This document shows positions 44,824-53,733 of a stretch of 64,000 nt of DNA, in pieces (position 1 is the stretch's first letter; each line of letters begins with the position of its first letter). The notes under the pieces were generated by a model, which worked only from the letters and a program-made list of their open reading frames with translations, did not search any database and was not told the DNA's origin. The position numbers and the translations under genes are program-made. The stretch spans positions 186,001 through 250,000 of the forward strand of contig CAWFXW010000037.1 of the NCBI GenBank assembly GCA_963819785.1, given 5' to 3'. The DNA is from Palsa-504 sp963819785 (GTDB taxonomy: Bacteria; Actinomycetota; Actinomycetes; Streptosporangiales; Streptosporangiaceae).

Positions 44824-45540
44824 CTAGCCCGCGTCCCCGCGCAGCGCGGCGAACCGGTCGGCGGCCCGGTCGAGCTGGCTCAGGATGTGCTCCTTGGCCG
44901 CGGCGTCCAGCGGCGTGTCCGGCCGGGCGATGAGGTCGCGCAGCACCGGCACCAGCGGCGCGTACTTGCCCGCCAGCCGGTACAGCCGGGGACCGGTGGT
45001 GTGGATCAGGCCGGCGCCGTTGTCGGTGAAGTCCGAGGCCTTGATGATCCGGGCCCACGGGTTGTCCCGCAGGCTGTCTGCCACGTGCTCCCGGTACTGT
45101 TCGTCCTGGTCACGGTCTGGCGCGTACGGCGGGTTGGTCACCGCGCCGACCAGCGCGGCCACCCGCGGGCCGAACTCCTCCGCCAGCACGGCCAGCGCGG
45201 CCGGCTGCTCGGGGCGTCCCCCAGTCAGCTCGGCGGGGTGATCTTCCACCGCGTCGTGCAGCAGCGCGGCACAGACCACGTCGGCGTCGTGCACGCCGTA
45301 GTGCGACATGATCCGGATCGCCACCCGCAGCAGGTGGTTGACGTACGGCTCGCGGTCCCTGCGGTCATCGGCATGCAGCCGGGAGGCCAGATCCAGCGCG
45401 CGCTCCATCCGGAGCCGGTCGGCCGGGGACCAGGAGGCGACCTCGACCGCGAACCGGTCCCGCAGCCCGGCCTCGCCGTAGGTCGAGGTGATCGCGTGCA
45501 GCGGCATGGTGGCTACGAGCCGCTGCCGGTCGCCGTTCAT
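44824..45540 (-). CDS. HD-domain phosphohydrolase
   Basis: A 238-aa protein with a single HD domain of the RelA/SpoT N-terminal type: YVNHLLRVAIRIMSHYGVHD then ALLHDAVEDHPAEL holds the His and His-Asp metal ligands. There is no synthetase, TGS or ACT domain, so it may be a small alarmone or nucleotide hydrolase. The glycosylase ATG lies directly after its stop, so the two are co-transcribed. Confidence 0.8.
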   Translation of the reverse strand: MNGDRQRLVATMPLHAITSTYGEAGLRDRFAVEVASWSPADRLRMERALDLASRLHADDRRDREPYVNHLLRVAIRIMSHYGVHDADVVCAALLHDAVEDHPAELTGGRPEQPAALAVLAEEFGPRVAALVGAVTNPPYAPDRDQDEQYREHVADSLRDNPWARIIKASDFTDNGAGLIHTTGPRLYRLAGKYAPLVPVLRDLIARPDTPLDAAAKEHILSQLDRAADRFAALRGDAG

Positions 45541-45560
45541 GACCTAGAACTAGCACACGG

Positions 45561-47228
45561 TCAGCCCGCTATGTCGGCCATGTCCGCCGGCTCGGGCAGC
45601 AGCGGCAGGTAAATGGCGAACCTGGTCCGGCCGGGCAGGCTGGTCACGCTGATGCTGCCGCCGTGCGCGGCCACCACCGCGTCCACGATGGCCAGGCCGA
45701 GTCCGGTGCTCTTGCCCGCCGCGTCCAGGTCGCGAGCCCGCGACGTATCGGCGCGGGTGAAGCGCTCGAACAGATCGGGCAGCAGTTCGGGGGGGATACC
45801 GGGTCCGTCGTCGGTGATGCTGAGCTCGACCCGCGGCGCGGCCGGCCGGACGCCCCGCTCCACCCTGTCTATTTCCGGGCCGCCGTCCGGCGTGACCTGC
45901 GCGTTAATCCCGGGCAAGGCCTGGACGTGCAGCGCCACGCTCACCGTCGAGCCGGGCGGGGTGTGCTTGCCCGCGTTGCTCATCAGGTTCGCCAGCACCT
46001 GGTGCAGCCGGTGCTCGTCGCCCCGGACCAGGATCGGGTCGCCGGGCAGGTCCAGCCGCCAGTGATGCTCGTGCCGCGCCACCCGCGCGTCGCTGGTCAC
46101 GTCGATGACCAGGCGGGACAGGTCGACGGGCTCGCGTTCGAGCGGGCGCCCCGCGTCCAGCCGGGCCAGCAGCAGCAGGTCATCGACCAGGACACTCATC
46201 CGCGTCGATTCCGACTGAACCCTGCTCAGCGCGTGGGTCACGTCCTCGGGTACCGGGCCGTGATGGCGCAGGGCGAGCTCGGCGTAACCGCGGATCGCGG
46301 ACAGGGGAGTACGCAGTTCATGCGAGGCGTCGGCGGCGAACCGGCGCAGCCGGGCCTCGCTGGCCGCGCGGCGGCCCAGGGCCCGCTCGACATGCAGGAG
46401 CATCCGGTTGAATGCCGCGCCGACCTGGCCGACCTCGGTCCTCGGGTCGGTGTCGGGAACGCCAGCCGGCAGCGTCACCTCGCCCGAGTCCAGCGGCAGC
46501 TCGGTCACCTTGGTCGCTGTGGCCGCCACCCGGCGCAGCGGCCGCAGCGAGAACTGGACCAGCGCCGCGCCCAGGATCACGGCCAGCCCCAGCGCCACCG
46601 CGAACAGCACGTGCTCGGTGTTCTCGACGTGCTCGAGCTGGCCGTTGACCGTGGTCAGCGGCAGCCCCGTGATCAGAATGGTGTTGTCCGGTCCCGTCAC
46701 CCTGGTGAACATGAATTCGACACCCAGTGAGGGCAGCGTCCGGGTGTAGGTCTGCGGGTCGGGTGGCGGGCCTTGCGGAGGACCCGAGCCGGGCTGGTTG
46801 TAGCCGCCCTGAGCCGGAAGACCGACCAGCGTGGCGATGTCCGCGGCGGTCAGCGTGACGGAACTGGAGATGTAATGACACTCCTCGACCGTACCGCTGG
46901 CGGACAGGCTGGCCAGGAACGTGCCCTGGGCCTGTCCCACGCCGTAGCAGTTCGGTCCCGAACCGCCGCCGTCGGAATCGCCGCCCGGGCCGTGGCCGCT
47001 GGAGTTCGCGCAGTGGTACCAGGTGGTGGTCGCGGCCTGGACCTGCGAGCGGAGCGAGGACATCAGCGAGTTGTTCAGCGACTGCGCCGTGACCACGCTG
47101 ACCACGGCGCTGGCCAGCCCGAACAGCAAAACGAGCCCGATGATCAGCTTGCCGCTGATGGTCCGGTAGGACAGCACGTGCGCCCACCGCGCCAGCCGGC
47201 CGGGGGGCCGCACCGCGGGCGCGGGCAT
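45561..47228 (-). CDS. Sensor histidine kinase with HAMP domain
   Basis: Membrane kinase of 555 aa. The first transmembrane helix is near residues 25-50, an extracellular sensor of about 150 residues is rich in Gly, Ser and Pro and has three Cys, the second helix is near 205-230, then HAMP. The HisKA box is FAADASHELRTPLSAIRGYA with the phospho-His. The ATPase domain has the N-box HQVLANLMSNAGKHT, then ITDDGPGIPPELLPDLFERF and STGLGLAIVDAVVAAHGG. Its ATG directly follows the regulator stop (TAA-ATG). Resembles mycobacterial TrcS-type kinases; signal unknown. Confidence 0.9.
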   Translation of the reverse strand: MPAPAVRPPGRLARWAHVLSYRTISGKLIIGLVLLFGLASAVVSVVTAQSLNNSLMSSLRSQVQAATTTWYHCANSSGHGPGGDSDGGGSGPNCYGVGQAQGTFLASLSASGTVEECHYISSSVTLTAADIATLVGLPAQGGYNQPGSGPPQGPPPDPQTYTRTLPSLGVEFMFTRVTGPDNTILITGLPLTTVNGQLEHVENTEHVLFAVALGLAVILGAALVQFSLRPLRRVAATATKVTELPLDSGEVTLPAGVPDTDPRTEVGQVGAAFNRMLLHVERALGRRAASEARLRRFAADASHELRTPLSAIRGYAELALRHHGPVPEDVTHALSRVQSESTRMSVLVDDLLLLARLDAGRPLEREPVDLSRLVIDVTSDARVARHEHHWRLDLPGDPILVRGDEHRLHQVLANLMSNAGKHTPPGSTVSVALHVQALPGINAQVTPDGGPEIDRVERGVRPAAPRVELSITDDGPGIPPELLPDLFERFTRADTSRARDLDAAGKSTGLGLAIVDAVVAAHGGSISVTSLPGRTRFAIYLPLLPEPADMADIAG

Positions 47229-48038
47229 TTAGCTCGCCGGCTTCAGCACGTAACCGACGCCGCGCACGGTGTGGATCAGCGGCGCGCGGCCGGCGTCGAT
47301 CTTCTTGCGCAGGTAGCTGATGTACAACTCGACCACGTGGGCCTGGCCGCCGAAGTCGTAGTTCCACACCCGGTCCAGGATCTGGGCCTTGGACAGCACG
47401 CGCCGCGGGTTGCGCATGAGGAACCGCAGCAGCTCGAACTCGGTCGCGGTCAGTTCGATGAGGTCGCCGTCGCGGCGGACCTCGCGGGCGTCCTCGTCTA
47501 TGGTCAGGTCGCCGACCGCGAGCAGGCCCTCGGTGTGCGCGCGCGTCAGGTTGGCCCTGCGCAGCAGGCCGCGCAGCCGGGCCAGCACCTCTTCCAGGCT
47601 GAACGGCTTGGTCACGTAGTCGTCGCCCCCGGCGGTGATGCCCGCCACCCGATCCTCGACCGCGTCCCGGGCGGTCAGGAACAGCACGCACACCTGCGGG
47701 ATCTCGGCGCGAAGCCGGCGCATGACCTCCAGGCCGCTGAAGTCGGGCAGCATGATGTCGAGCACCACGGCGTCGGGGCGGAACTCGCGCGCCGTCCGGA
47801 CGGCGTTGGCGCCGTTCCCCGCGGTCTTGACCGCCCAGCCCTCGTACCGCAGCACGCTGCCCAGCAACTCGGCCAGGCTCGGCTCGTCGTCGACCACGAG
47901 GACCCGGACCGGGGTCCCGTCCGCCCGCTGAATGCCGAGATCCTTGCTGCTCGCGGCCCCGCCACTGGAGGACGGGCGGCTGGTCTGCGCCGACAATCCC
48001 GGTCCGGAGGATCCCGGGCCCGGGCTGTAGTTATCCAT
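47229..48038 (-). CDS. OmpR-family response regulator
   Basis: Partner of the HAMP kinase, about 270 aa. A Ser/Gly-rich leader of 40 residues is followed by a receiver with VVDDEP, phospho-Asp in VVLDIMLPD, LTARD and YVTKPFS. The C-terminal winged helix ends in VVELYISYLRKKIDAGRAPL and IHTVRGVGYVLKP. I choose ATG 48038, with TGAGGAAC upstream; a GTG at 48053 would add five residues. The kinase follows without a gap. Confidence 0.9.
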   Translation of the reverse strand: MDNYSPGPGSSGPGLSAQTSRPSSSGGAASSKDLGIQRADGTPVRVLVVDDEPSLAELLGSVLRYEGWAVKTAGNGANAVRTAREFRPDAVVLDIMLPDFSGLEVMRRLRAEIPQVCVLFLTARDAVEDRVAGITAGGDDYVTKPFSLEEVLARLRGLLRRANLTRAHTEGLLAVGDLTIDEDAREVRRDGDLIELTATEFELLRFLMRNPRRVLSKAQILDRVWNYDFGGQAHVVELYISYLRKKIDAGRAPLIHTVRGVGYVLKPAS

Positions 48039-48203
48039 GTTCCTCAGGCTCACTCGTCGTAATCAGAATCTGTGCCCAGTATGCCCGCGGTGGATGGGTC
48101 CTTTGTCCACGGTTCTCACTTAGTGCGAACTCCAGCGTTACCCATTACACGCGAATCATGCGACCGCTAGGTCAGAATCCGCTCTGAATAGCCTCTGAAT
48201 TCG

Positions 48204-48827
48204 TCAGCCGATACCCAGGAGGCGTCCCAGCTTGGACGCGGACGCCGACCGTCTGGCTCCTGCCTCGCGCAGCGCCTGGCCAGCCGCCTCCAGCAGGCCC
48301 GCGACCTTGGCGCCCTCGACCACCTCGACCTCGATCTCGCGCCACTTCAGGGGCTCGGCCCCCCGCTCGTCGAGCCGGGTGGCGGTCACCAGGTCATCGG
48401 CGACCTCGGCGAGCGGCTCACCAGCCTGACCGGTCAGGGTCACCACGGTCCGTTCGGTATCCAGGATGGCGATGGGGTGCAGGGGCCGGCCTGCGGTGAC
48501 GTCCTGAACCTGGGCGGCCAGCGGCGTCGGCACGGTGCCGGCGTCACCCTCTGACAGCGGCGTACGGATCTCCTGCCTGGTGTCCTTGCGGACCGGCAGC
48601 TTCAGGTGCCAGCCCTCGTCCGGGCCGCCGACCCGGCGGCGCAGCGTGATCCGGTTCTTGATGAGATCCAGTTCCTCGGTATCGAAGTAGGTGGCGCTCA
48701 GGTAGTACCGCTGCCGTCCCGCTGCCTTCGTTCGTCCTTCCAGGCCGCTGAGGTCGGGCAGGACGAAGTTGGCTGCGGCGTCGTACTTCTGCTCGGTCTC
48801 GAGGTGCTTGCCCGTGGTGTCGGTCAC
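48204..48827 (-). CDS. CYTH-domain triphosphate hydrolase-like protein
   Basis: A 207-aa CYTH protein, a tunnel fold that binds triphosphates and divalent metal. The signature ExExK is ETEQK (residues 10-14). YFDTEELDL, ITLRRRVGG, HLKLPVRK and the late acidic EIEVEVVEG follow in the family order. Actinobacterial CYTH proteins often carry a C-terminal CHAD domain for polyphosphate; this one does not. Likely activities are inorganic triphosphatase or thiamine triphosphatase. The methyltransferase lies 10 bp away upstream in the same direction. Confidence 0.85.
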   Translation of the reverse strand: MTDTTGKHLETEQKYDAAANFVLPDLSGLEGRTKAAGRQRYYLSATYFDTEELDLIKNRITLRRRVGGPDEGWHLKLPVRKDTRQEIRTPLSEGDAGTVPTPLAAQVQDVTAGRPLHPIAILDTERTVVTLTGQAGEPLAEVADDLVTATRLDERGAEPLKWREIEVEVVEGAKVAGLLEAAGQALREAGARRSASASKLGRLLGIG

Positions 48828-48837
48828 TCGTGCAAGG

Positions 48838-50091
48838 CTAGTCGCGGTACACCGCGAACCGCGTGCCGGGTCGCTCCATAATCAGGGCGTCGCCGGGCCA
48901 CTGCGACCGGTCAGCGGGGCCGGCGCCGGCCCCGCGCGGGTACGCGTCGACGTGCAGTCCGGCGATGCCCGGCCGGCCCGCCTCATCCCAGGCCAGGACG
49001 TGCGCCGCTAGCTCGGCGGCCAGGTCCGCCGCGCGCGGGCCGAACCCGGCCGTCCCGATCGTGAGCGGGCCGGACCGGTCGTCCGCCGGAGCGGAGGTAA
49101 GCACGGCCAGGCCGTCGCGGTCCAGCAGCCCGAGGGTGGAATGCATGCCCGGGCTGCGCAGCGGGGCTCCCGTGAGCCGGCCGCCGGACGCGTCGTGCCG
49201 CCCGGCCGGGCGTTCCTCGTTGAGGCGGCACGACCTGGGCTCGCGGGCCGCCAGCCACAGGCCCAGCCCCCAGAACACCAGGGCCGCCCCGGCCCTGACC
49301 TCGGTCGGGTGCGGCACCGACGGCCCGGCCAGCAGGGCGTTCACGGCCTGCGCGTCGACTTCGGGCGTCCCGTCGGGTAGCAGCAGGGCCAGGCCGTGGG
49401 CGAGCAGCACGAGGCGTTCGGGCCCGGCGAGCGCGCCGCGCATCCGCATGAACCCGCAGGGCGCGAGCGACCGGCTCGTCCACGGCCCCGCGGGAGCACG
49501 CTCGAACGCCACCGATATCTGGGTGCCGCGCACGTCGAGCGGTGCCACGATCCGGGCCCCCGGTCCGGCCTGGGCCAGCCAGGCCGGGGCCAGGTCGCTG
49601 ACGCCGACGGTGGCGATGATCCGGTCGTAGGGGGCGTGCTCGGGGTCGCCCCCGGCCCCGTCCGCGCAGACCACGCTGACCTGGCCATAACCGGCCGAAG
49701 TCAGGTGCTCGCGGGCCCGTCCGGCCAGTTCGGGGTCGATGTCGACGCTGGTCACCTGGCCCGACGGCCCGACGATGTGGCTGATCAGCGCGGCGTTGTA
49801 GCCGGTGCCGGCGCCGATCTCGAGCACCCGGTGGCCGGCCGCCAGGTCCAGCTGATCCAGCATGATGGCCATGATCGCGGGCTGGGAGGAGGAGCTGATC
49901 GGCTGCCCGGTCTCGTCCCGCTTGGTCACGATGGCGTCGTCCCGGTAGGCCGCCTCCGGCGGCTGCTCGGGCAGGAACAGGTGCCGCGGCACGGCGTGCA
50001 GCGCGGCGGCGACGTGCTCGCTGCCGATCCGGGTGGCGGCTATGACCCCGGTGGCCAGCCGCTCCCGCATCCGCGCGAGCTCATCGGTCAT
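48838..50091 (-). CDS. Protein-L-isoaspartate methyltransferase-like protein with long C-terminus
   Basis: A 417-aa protein. Residues 1-200 are a PCMT domain: AVPRHLFLPE, ISSSSQPAIMAIML, motif I LEIGAGTGYNAALI, and VDIDPELA. PCMT proper is about 210 aa. The extra 200 residues (GFMRMRGALAGPERLVLLAH onward) match no domain I know for certain but resemble the extension of actinobacterial PCMT-type methyltransferases linked to FxLD lanthipeptides. No lanthipeptide precursor is visible here. It overlaps the GT87 gene by 11 bp. Repair of isoaspartate or peptide modification are both possible. Confidence 0.78.
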   Translation of the reverse strand: MTDELARMRERLATGVIAATRIGSEHVAAALHAVPRHLFLPEQPPEAAYRDDAIVTKRDETGQPISSSSQPAIMAIMLDQLDLAAGHRVLEIGAGTGYNAALISHIVGPSGQVTSVDIDPELAGRAREHLTSAGYGQVSVVCADGAGGDPEHAPYDRIIATVGVSDLAPAWLAQAGPGARIVAPLDVRGTQISVAFERAPAGPWTSRSLAPCGFMRMRGALAGPERLVLLAHGLALLLPDGTPEVDAQAVNALLAGPSVPHPTEVRAGAALVFWGLGLWLAAREPRSCRLNEERPAGRHDASGGRLTGAPLRSPGMHSTLGLLDRDGLAVLTSAPADDRSGPLTIGTAGFGPRAADLAAELAAHVLAWDEAGRPGIAGLHVDAYPRGAGAGPADRSQWPGDALIMERPGTRFAVYRD

Positions 50092-51520
50092 GCAGGTGCC
50101 TCACCTGGAACGCGGCCACGGACAGGGCGGCCAGGCCGAGCAGGCCAGCCAGCACGAAGGCGTTACCGGCCAGTAGCTGCAGGCCGTGCCAGTGGAACTC
50201 GGGGTACCACGGCTGGTCGCCGGTCGCGAAGTAGTGCGTGGGCCCGTACCAGAACAGCCCGGCCGGGGTCAGCCCGGCCTGGGACAGGTTCCACAGCTGC
50301 GGCCAGGCGCCGAACACCAGCACCAGCACGCCCCCGGCCACCCACCACGCGGCCCGGACCAGGCCGCGGGCCCGCGCGCCCAGGTGCGCAAGCAGCGCGA
50401 GAGCCGGCGCCACCCAGACCCAGTGGTGATCCCAGGTCAGCGGCGAGACCAGCAGGCCGGTCAGCGCGCAGGCCAGCAGGCCGGCCACCGGCTGCCCGGC
50501 GCGGTACAGCACGGCCGCGGCGATCAGGCCCGCGACCGCGACCAGGATCAAGGCCGCGATCCACGGCGCCGTTCCCGAGGTCACGCTGCCGGCCAGCCGG
50601 GTCAGCGCGCCGCGCAGCGACTGGTTGCCCCGGGTGCCGAGGAACACGATCCGGTTCGCGTTGAGGAACAGCCGGTGGACCCAGTAGGTGTCGGAGTCCG
50701 CGGGCAGCACCGCGTAGCCGAGCGCCACCGTGCCGACGAACACCCCCGCCGCCACCGCGGCCTGCCGGTACCTGCGGATCAGCAGCAGGTAGGGGATGAA
50801 GATCAGCGGGGTCAGCTTGACCCCGGCCGCCAGCCCGATCCCGATCCCGTGCCACCAGCGCGTGCGGCCGTACGGCGCGGCCAGCAGGTCGATGACGACC
50901 AGCAGCATGAGCACGAGGTTGACCTGGCCGAGGGCCAGGGTCTGCTGCACCGGCTCGGTGAGCAGGGCAAGCGCGGACACCCCGAGCGTGGCGCCCAGGC
51001 GCACCTCCCGGCGGCTTGCATAGCGGGGGGTCAGGGGGGTCGTCCCCCCCGAGCCAGCAGAGCCGAGCGCCCCGAACACCAGCCACATCGACAGCCCGAG
51101 CGCGGCCAGGCTGACCAGGGTCATGGCCCAGCGCATGACCGTCCAGGACAGCACCGAGGCGACCGCGAAGACCACCGCGGCGAACGGCGGGTAGGTGAAC
51201 TGGACGCCGTTCTGCCCGGTCCAGTCGTACAGCGGGGAGGCACGGTGGGCGTCGTAGGCGGGCGTGACGTGCCGGACGATCAGCCCGCCGTCGCGGTACA
51301 CCGTCAGGTCCCGCATGGCGGCCATCGAGGACAGGTGATTGGCCAGGTCGGCCACGTAGACGGCCAGCACCGCCAGCAGCAGCAAGGCTCCGGCGGGGAG
51401 CAGCCACCGGGCACCGTCCCGGGGCGGCCCGTCGGCGGTCACCCGCTCGGACCCCTGGTTCGCCGCCGCTGGCTCTGCCCGCACCACGTCCCTTTCCTGA
51501 GCACGAGAATCGGCTGGCAC
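50081..51520 (-). CDS. GT87-family polyprenol-phosphate mannosyltransferase
   Basis: Integral membrane GT-C enzyme of 479 aa with about ten transmembrane helices. The first extracytoplasmic loop has the acidic motif MRDLTVYRDGGLI, with the GT-C catalytic Asp, and DWTGQNGVQFTYPPFAAVVF. VNLVLMLLVVIDL, GVKLTPLIFIPYLL and SPLTWDHHWVW are typical of GT87 (DUF2029; PimE relatives), which add mannose from polyprenol-phosphate-mannose. Residues about 153-165 (GSAGSGGTTPLTPRY) are encoded by a G/C-hairpin sequence also found outside the gene, and look like an in-frame insertion between helices. Confidence 0.83.
   Translation of the reverse strand: MPADSRAQERDVVRAEPAAANQGSERVTADGPPRDGARWLLPAGALLLLAVLAVYVADLANHLSSMAAMRDLTVYRDGGLIVRHVTPAYDAHRASPLYDWTGQNGVQFTYPPFAAVVFAVASVLSWTVMRWAMTLVSLAALGLSMWLVFGALGSAGSGGTTPLTPRYASRREVRLGATLGVSALALLTEPVQQTLALGQVNLVLMLLVVIDLLAAPYGRTRWWHGIGIGLAAGVKLTPLIFIPYLLLIRRYRQAAVAAGVFVGTVALGYAVLPADSDTYWVHRLFLNANRIVFLGTRGNQSLRGALTRLAGSVTSGTAPWIAALILVAVAGLIAAAVLYRAGQPVAGLLACALTGLLVSPLTWDHHWVWVAPALALLAHLGARARGLVRAAWWVAGGVLVLVFGAWPQLWNLSQAGLTPAGLFWYGPTHYFATGDQPWYPEFHWHGLQLLAGNAFVLAGLLGLAALSVAAFQVRHLHDR
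51021..51064 (-). repeat. GC-hairpin repeat inside GT87 gene
   Basis: Runs of six to seven G and C (GGGGGG at 51025-51030 and 51034-51039, CCCCCCC at 51044-51050) form a hairpin. The part at 51041-51058 (CGTCCCCCCCGAGCCAGC) recurs almost exactly at 51602-51617. In frame within the GT87 gene. Confidence 0.55.
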
Positions 51521-51550
51521 GAATGGTGTCGTGCCAGCCGATGATAGCGG

Positions 51551-51625
51551 GGCGTTCCGTGGGGGGTCCGGGGGGATAGGTCCCCCCGGGGAAAGAACTG
51601 TCGTCCCCCCGCGCCAGCACAGTGG
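51551..51625 (+). repeat. GC-hairpin repeat, intergenic
   Basis: Alternating G6 and C6 runs that can fold into stacked hairpins, between the GT87 start and the end of the membrane-protein gene. Shares CGTCCCCCC and CGCCAGC with the copy inside GT87. It may act as a terminator for the upstream gene. Confidence 0.5.
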
Positions 51626-51631
51626 TTTTGC

Positions 51632-52261
51632 TTACCCGACGGTCTCGGTCTCCTCATTGCGCGCGTGCCGGGCCGCGGTGGTCTCGGTCCGGGGCCGCCG
51701 GAACGGCAGGGTGAGGGTCCGGCCGCTGCGGGCCGGGACGGTCTCGGCCGCCGGGATCGTCTCGGTCGGCGGCACCGTCTCGATGACCGGGACGCCGGAG
51801 GCCACCGACAGGATCCGGCCGAACGCCGCGGCCGCGACGAACACGATGACCACGCCCAGCGCGGTGAAGAAGCCGAGCTGCTCCATGATTCGCATGAACT
51901 GGGTCGAGGCGGTTGGCGAACCGCCCAGGGTCACATGGTTGTTCCACAGCGGGCTGAGCGTGGTGCCGAGCGTGAACCAGGCGCCGGCCGCCGCGGCCAG
52001 CATCGCGCCGAACAGCGCGATGTGCCTGCCGGTGGCGATCATGAGCAAGATGCCGCCGAGGAACACCGCCGCGCCCGGCAGGACCTCCAGCCACAGCCGG
52101 GCCGAGGTGTAGGTCCAGGCGGTGTCCGGGGTGTAGGCGTAGTGGAAATACGGTCCGATGAAGGGGATGAGTGCGCCCCACGCCCCGAGCAGTACCAGCA
52201 GGAACCCGCTGGCCGCGCCGCGGCTTCGCCGCATCTGCAGCATCCCAGCCATGCGTATCAC
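51632..52261 (-). CDS. Hypothetical four-helix membrane protein
   Basis: A 209-aa protein with four predicted transmembrane helices (residues about 17-40, 62-80, 86-105, 130-155) and a Thr/Glu/Val-rich cytosolic tail (VIETVPPTETIPAAETVP) with basic end. The conserved-looking HYAYTPDTAWTYTSAR loop lies between helices 1 and 2. Such SPW/DUF-type small membrane proteins are common in actinomycetes; function unknown. It lies upstream of the GT87 gene on the same strand and is divergent from selA. Confidence 0.65.
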   Translation of the reverse strand: MIRMAGMLQMRRSRGAASGFLLVLLGAWGALIPFIGPYFHYAYTPDTAWTYTSARLWLEVLPGAAVFLGGILLMIATGRHIALFGAMLAAAAGAWFTLGTTLSPLWNNHVTLGGSPTASTQFMRIMEQLGFFTALGVVIVFVAAAAFGRILSVASGVPVIETVPPTETIPAAETVPARSGRTLTLPFRRPRTETTAARHARNEETETVG

Positions 52262-52361
52262 TTCCTGAGTGAGTAACGATTCGTTGTCGTTAGCGGACCT
52301 GACCGCCGCCCCCTACCCGCGCTCACGCGTGGTATTCCGGTCGGAGGGTAATGTTCGCGAC

Positions 52362-53669
52362 GTGGACAGTCGGCGTCTCGTGCCCCGCACTGATTCGCTG
52401 CTCGCCGACCCCCGGCTGGCGGAGGCGGAACGCAGGCTGGGCCGCACGCTGGTCAAGGCGGCGGTGGGCCGCGCCCAGCAGCGGGCCAGGAACGGCCAGA
52501 TCGCCCCGGAGCAGGTCGCGGACGCGGCGGTCGCCGAGCTGCCCGCCCGCGCCGCCGGGCTGACCCCGGTGATCAACGCGACCGGGGTGCTTGTCCACAC
52601 CAACCTGGGCCGTGCGCCGCTGTCAGCCGCGGCGGTGGAGGCCGTCACGGCCGCGGCGGGCTCGTGCGACGTGGAGTTCGACCTGTCCGCCGGGGTTCGC
52701 GCGCGGCGGGGCGCGGGCGCGCTCGACGCCCTGGCCCGGGCCGTCCCGGCCGCCGAGGCGGTGGCCGTGGTCAACAACAACGCGGCGGCCCTGGTCCTCG
52801 CGGCGACCGCCCTGGCCCGTCCCGAGGCTCCCGAGATCGTGGTCAGCCGGGGCGAGCTGATCGAGATCGGCGACCGGTTCCGGCTGCCCGACCTGCTGGC
52901 CTGCACGGGCGCCACGCTGCGTGAGGTCGGCACGACCAACCGGACCTCGGCCGCCGACTACGCCGAGGCGGCCGGCCCGCGGACCGCGTTCGTCCTCAAG
53001 GTGCACCCGTCGAACTTCCGCATCGAGGGCTTCACCGCCTCGGTCGGCGTCCCCGCCCTGGCCGGGCTCGGGGTGCCGGTGGTGTTCGACATCGGCTCCG
53101 GGCTGCTCGCTCCGCACCCGCTGCTGCCCGACGAGCCCAGCGCCGCCACCGCGCTGCGCGACGGCGCCGCCCTGGTCACCGCGAGCGGGGACAAGCTGCT
53201 CGGCGGCCCGCAGGCCGGCCTGCTGCTCGGCCGGGCCGACCTGGTGCGCCGCCTGACCCGCCATCCGCTGGCCCGCGCCCTGCGGGTGGACAAGCTGACC
53301 CTGGCCGCCCTGGAGGCGACCCTCACCGGACCGGTACCGCCGGTCGCCGCCGCGCTGGCCGCCGACCCGGCTGCTCTTTTTGATCGGGCCGAACGGGCCG
53401 TGGCTCGTCTGGCTCCTGCTGGTCTCGACGCGCGGGTGGTTCCTGCGGTCGCGGCGGTGGGTGGCGGGGGGGCTCCGGGAGTGGAACTGCCCAGCGCGGC
53501 GATAAGCCTGCCCGAGGCGCTCACGGTCTCGCTGCGCCGCGGCTCGCCCGCCGTGGTGGGCCGCCTGGAGGCCGGGCGCCTGCTCCTCGACTTGCGCTCC
53601 GTGCCGCCCGAGCAGGACGAACCACTGGTGCGTGCCCTCCTGGCGGCTGCGCAAAGGCTGATTTCATGA
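52362..53669 (+). CDS. selA: L-seryl-tRNA(Sec) selenium transferase
   Basis: PLP enzyme that converts Ser-tRNA(Sec) to Sec-tRNA(Sec) using selenophosphate; forms a large ring oligomer. The 435-aa protein has PVINATGVLVHTNLGRAPLS, VVNNNAAALVLAATA, VVSRGELIEIGDRFRLPDLL, EVGTTNRTSAADY and the PLP-lysine motif SGDKLLGGPQAG (Lys278). GTG 52362 is chosen because VDSRRLVPRTDSLLADPRL aligns with the start of E. coli SelA; a longer frame from 52269 adds 31 unlike residues. selB follows 64 bp downstream across a hairpin, and tRNA-Sec lies 6 kb further. Confidence 0.95.
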   Translation: MDSRRLVPRTDSLLADPRLAEAERRLGRTLVKAAVGRAQQRARNGQIAPEQVADAAVAELPARAAGLTPVINATGVLVHTNLGRAPLSAAAVEAVTAAAGSCDVEFDLSAGVRARRGAGALDALARAVPAAEAVAVVNNNAAALVLAATALARPEAPEIVVSRGELIEIGDRFRLPDLLACTGATLREVGTTNRTSAADYAEAAGPRTAFVLKVHPSNFRIEGFTASVGVPALAGLGVPVVFDIGSGLLAPHPLLPDEPSAATALRDGAALVTASGDKLLGGPQAGLLLGRADLVRRLTRHPLARALRVDKLTLAALEATLTGPVPPVAAALAADPAALFDRAERAVARLAPAGLDARVVPAVAAVGGGGAPGVELPSAAISLPEALTVSLRRGSPAVVGRLEAGRLLLDLRSVPPEQDEPLVRALLAAAQRLIS

Positions 53670-53717
53670 TCGCGGGCAGTTTTGGTCCATATACGGCCAT
53701 TTCTGCCCGCGATCATG
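53665..53717 (+). promoter_or_regulatory. Perfect 15-bp hairpin between selA and selB
   Basis: CATGATCGCGGGCAG and CTGCCCGCGATCATG form a perfect 15-bp stem with a 23-nt loop. The left arm includes the selA stop codon, and the right arm ends 16 nt before the selB GTG. It could be an attenuator, an mRNA stabiliser or a SelB-binding structure. The loop begins with TTTTGG. Confidence 0.6.
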
Positions 53718-53733
53718 GTCCTGGGGGATCGCC

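Noticed and set aside
48838..48880. Lanthipeptide cluster around the PCMT-like gene
   Set aside because: No precursor peptide, lanthionine synthetase or transporter lies next to it.
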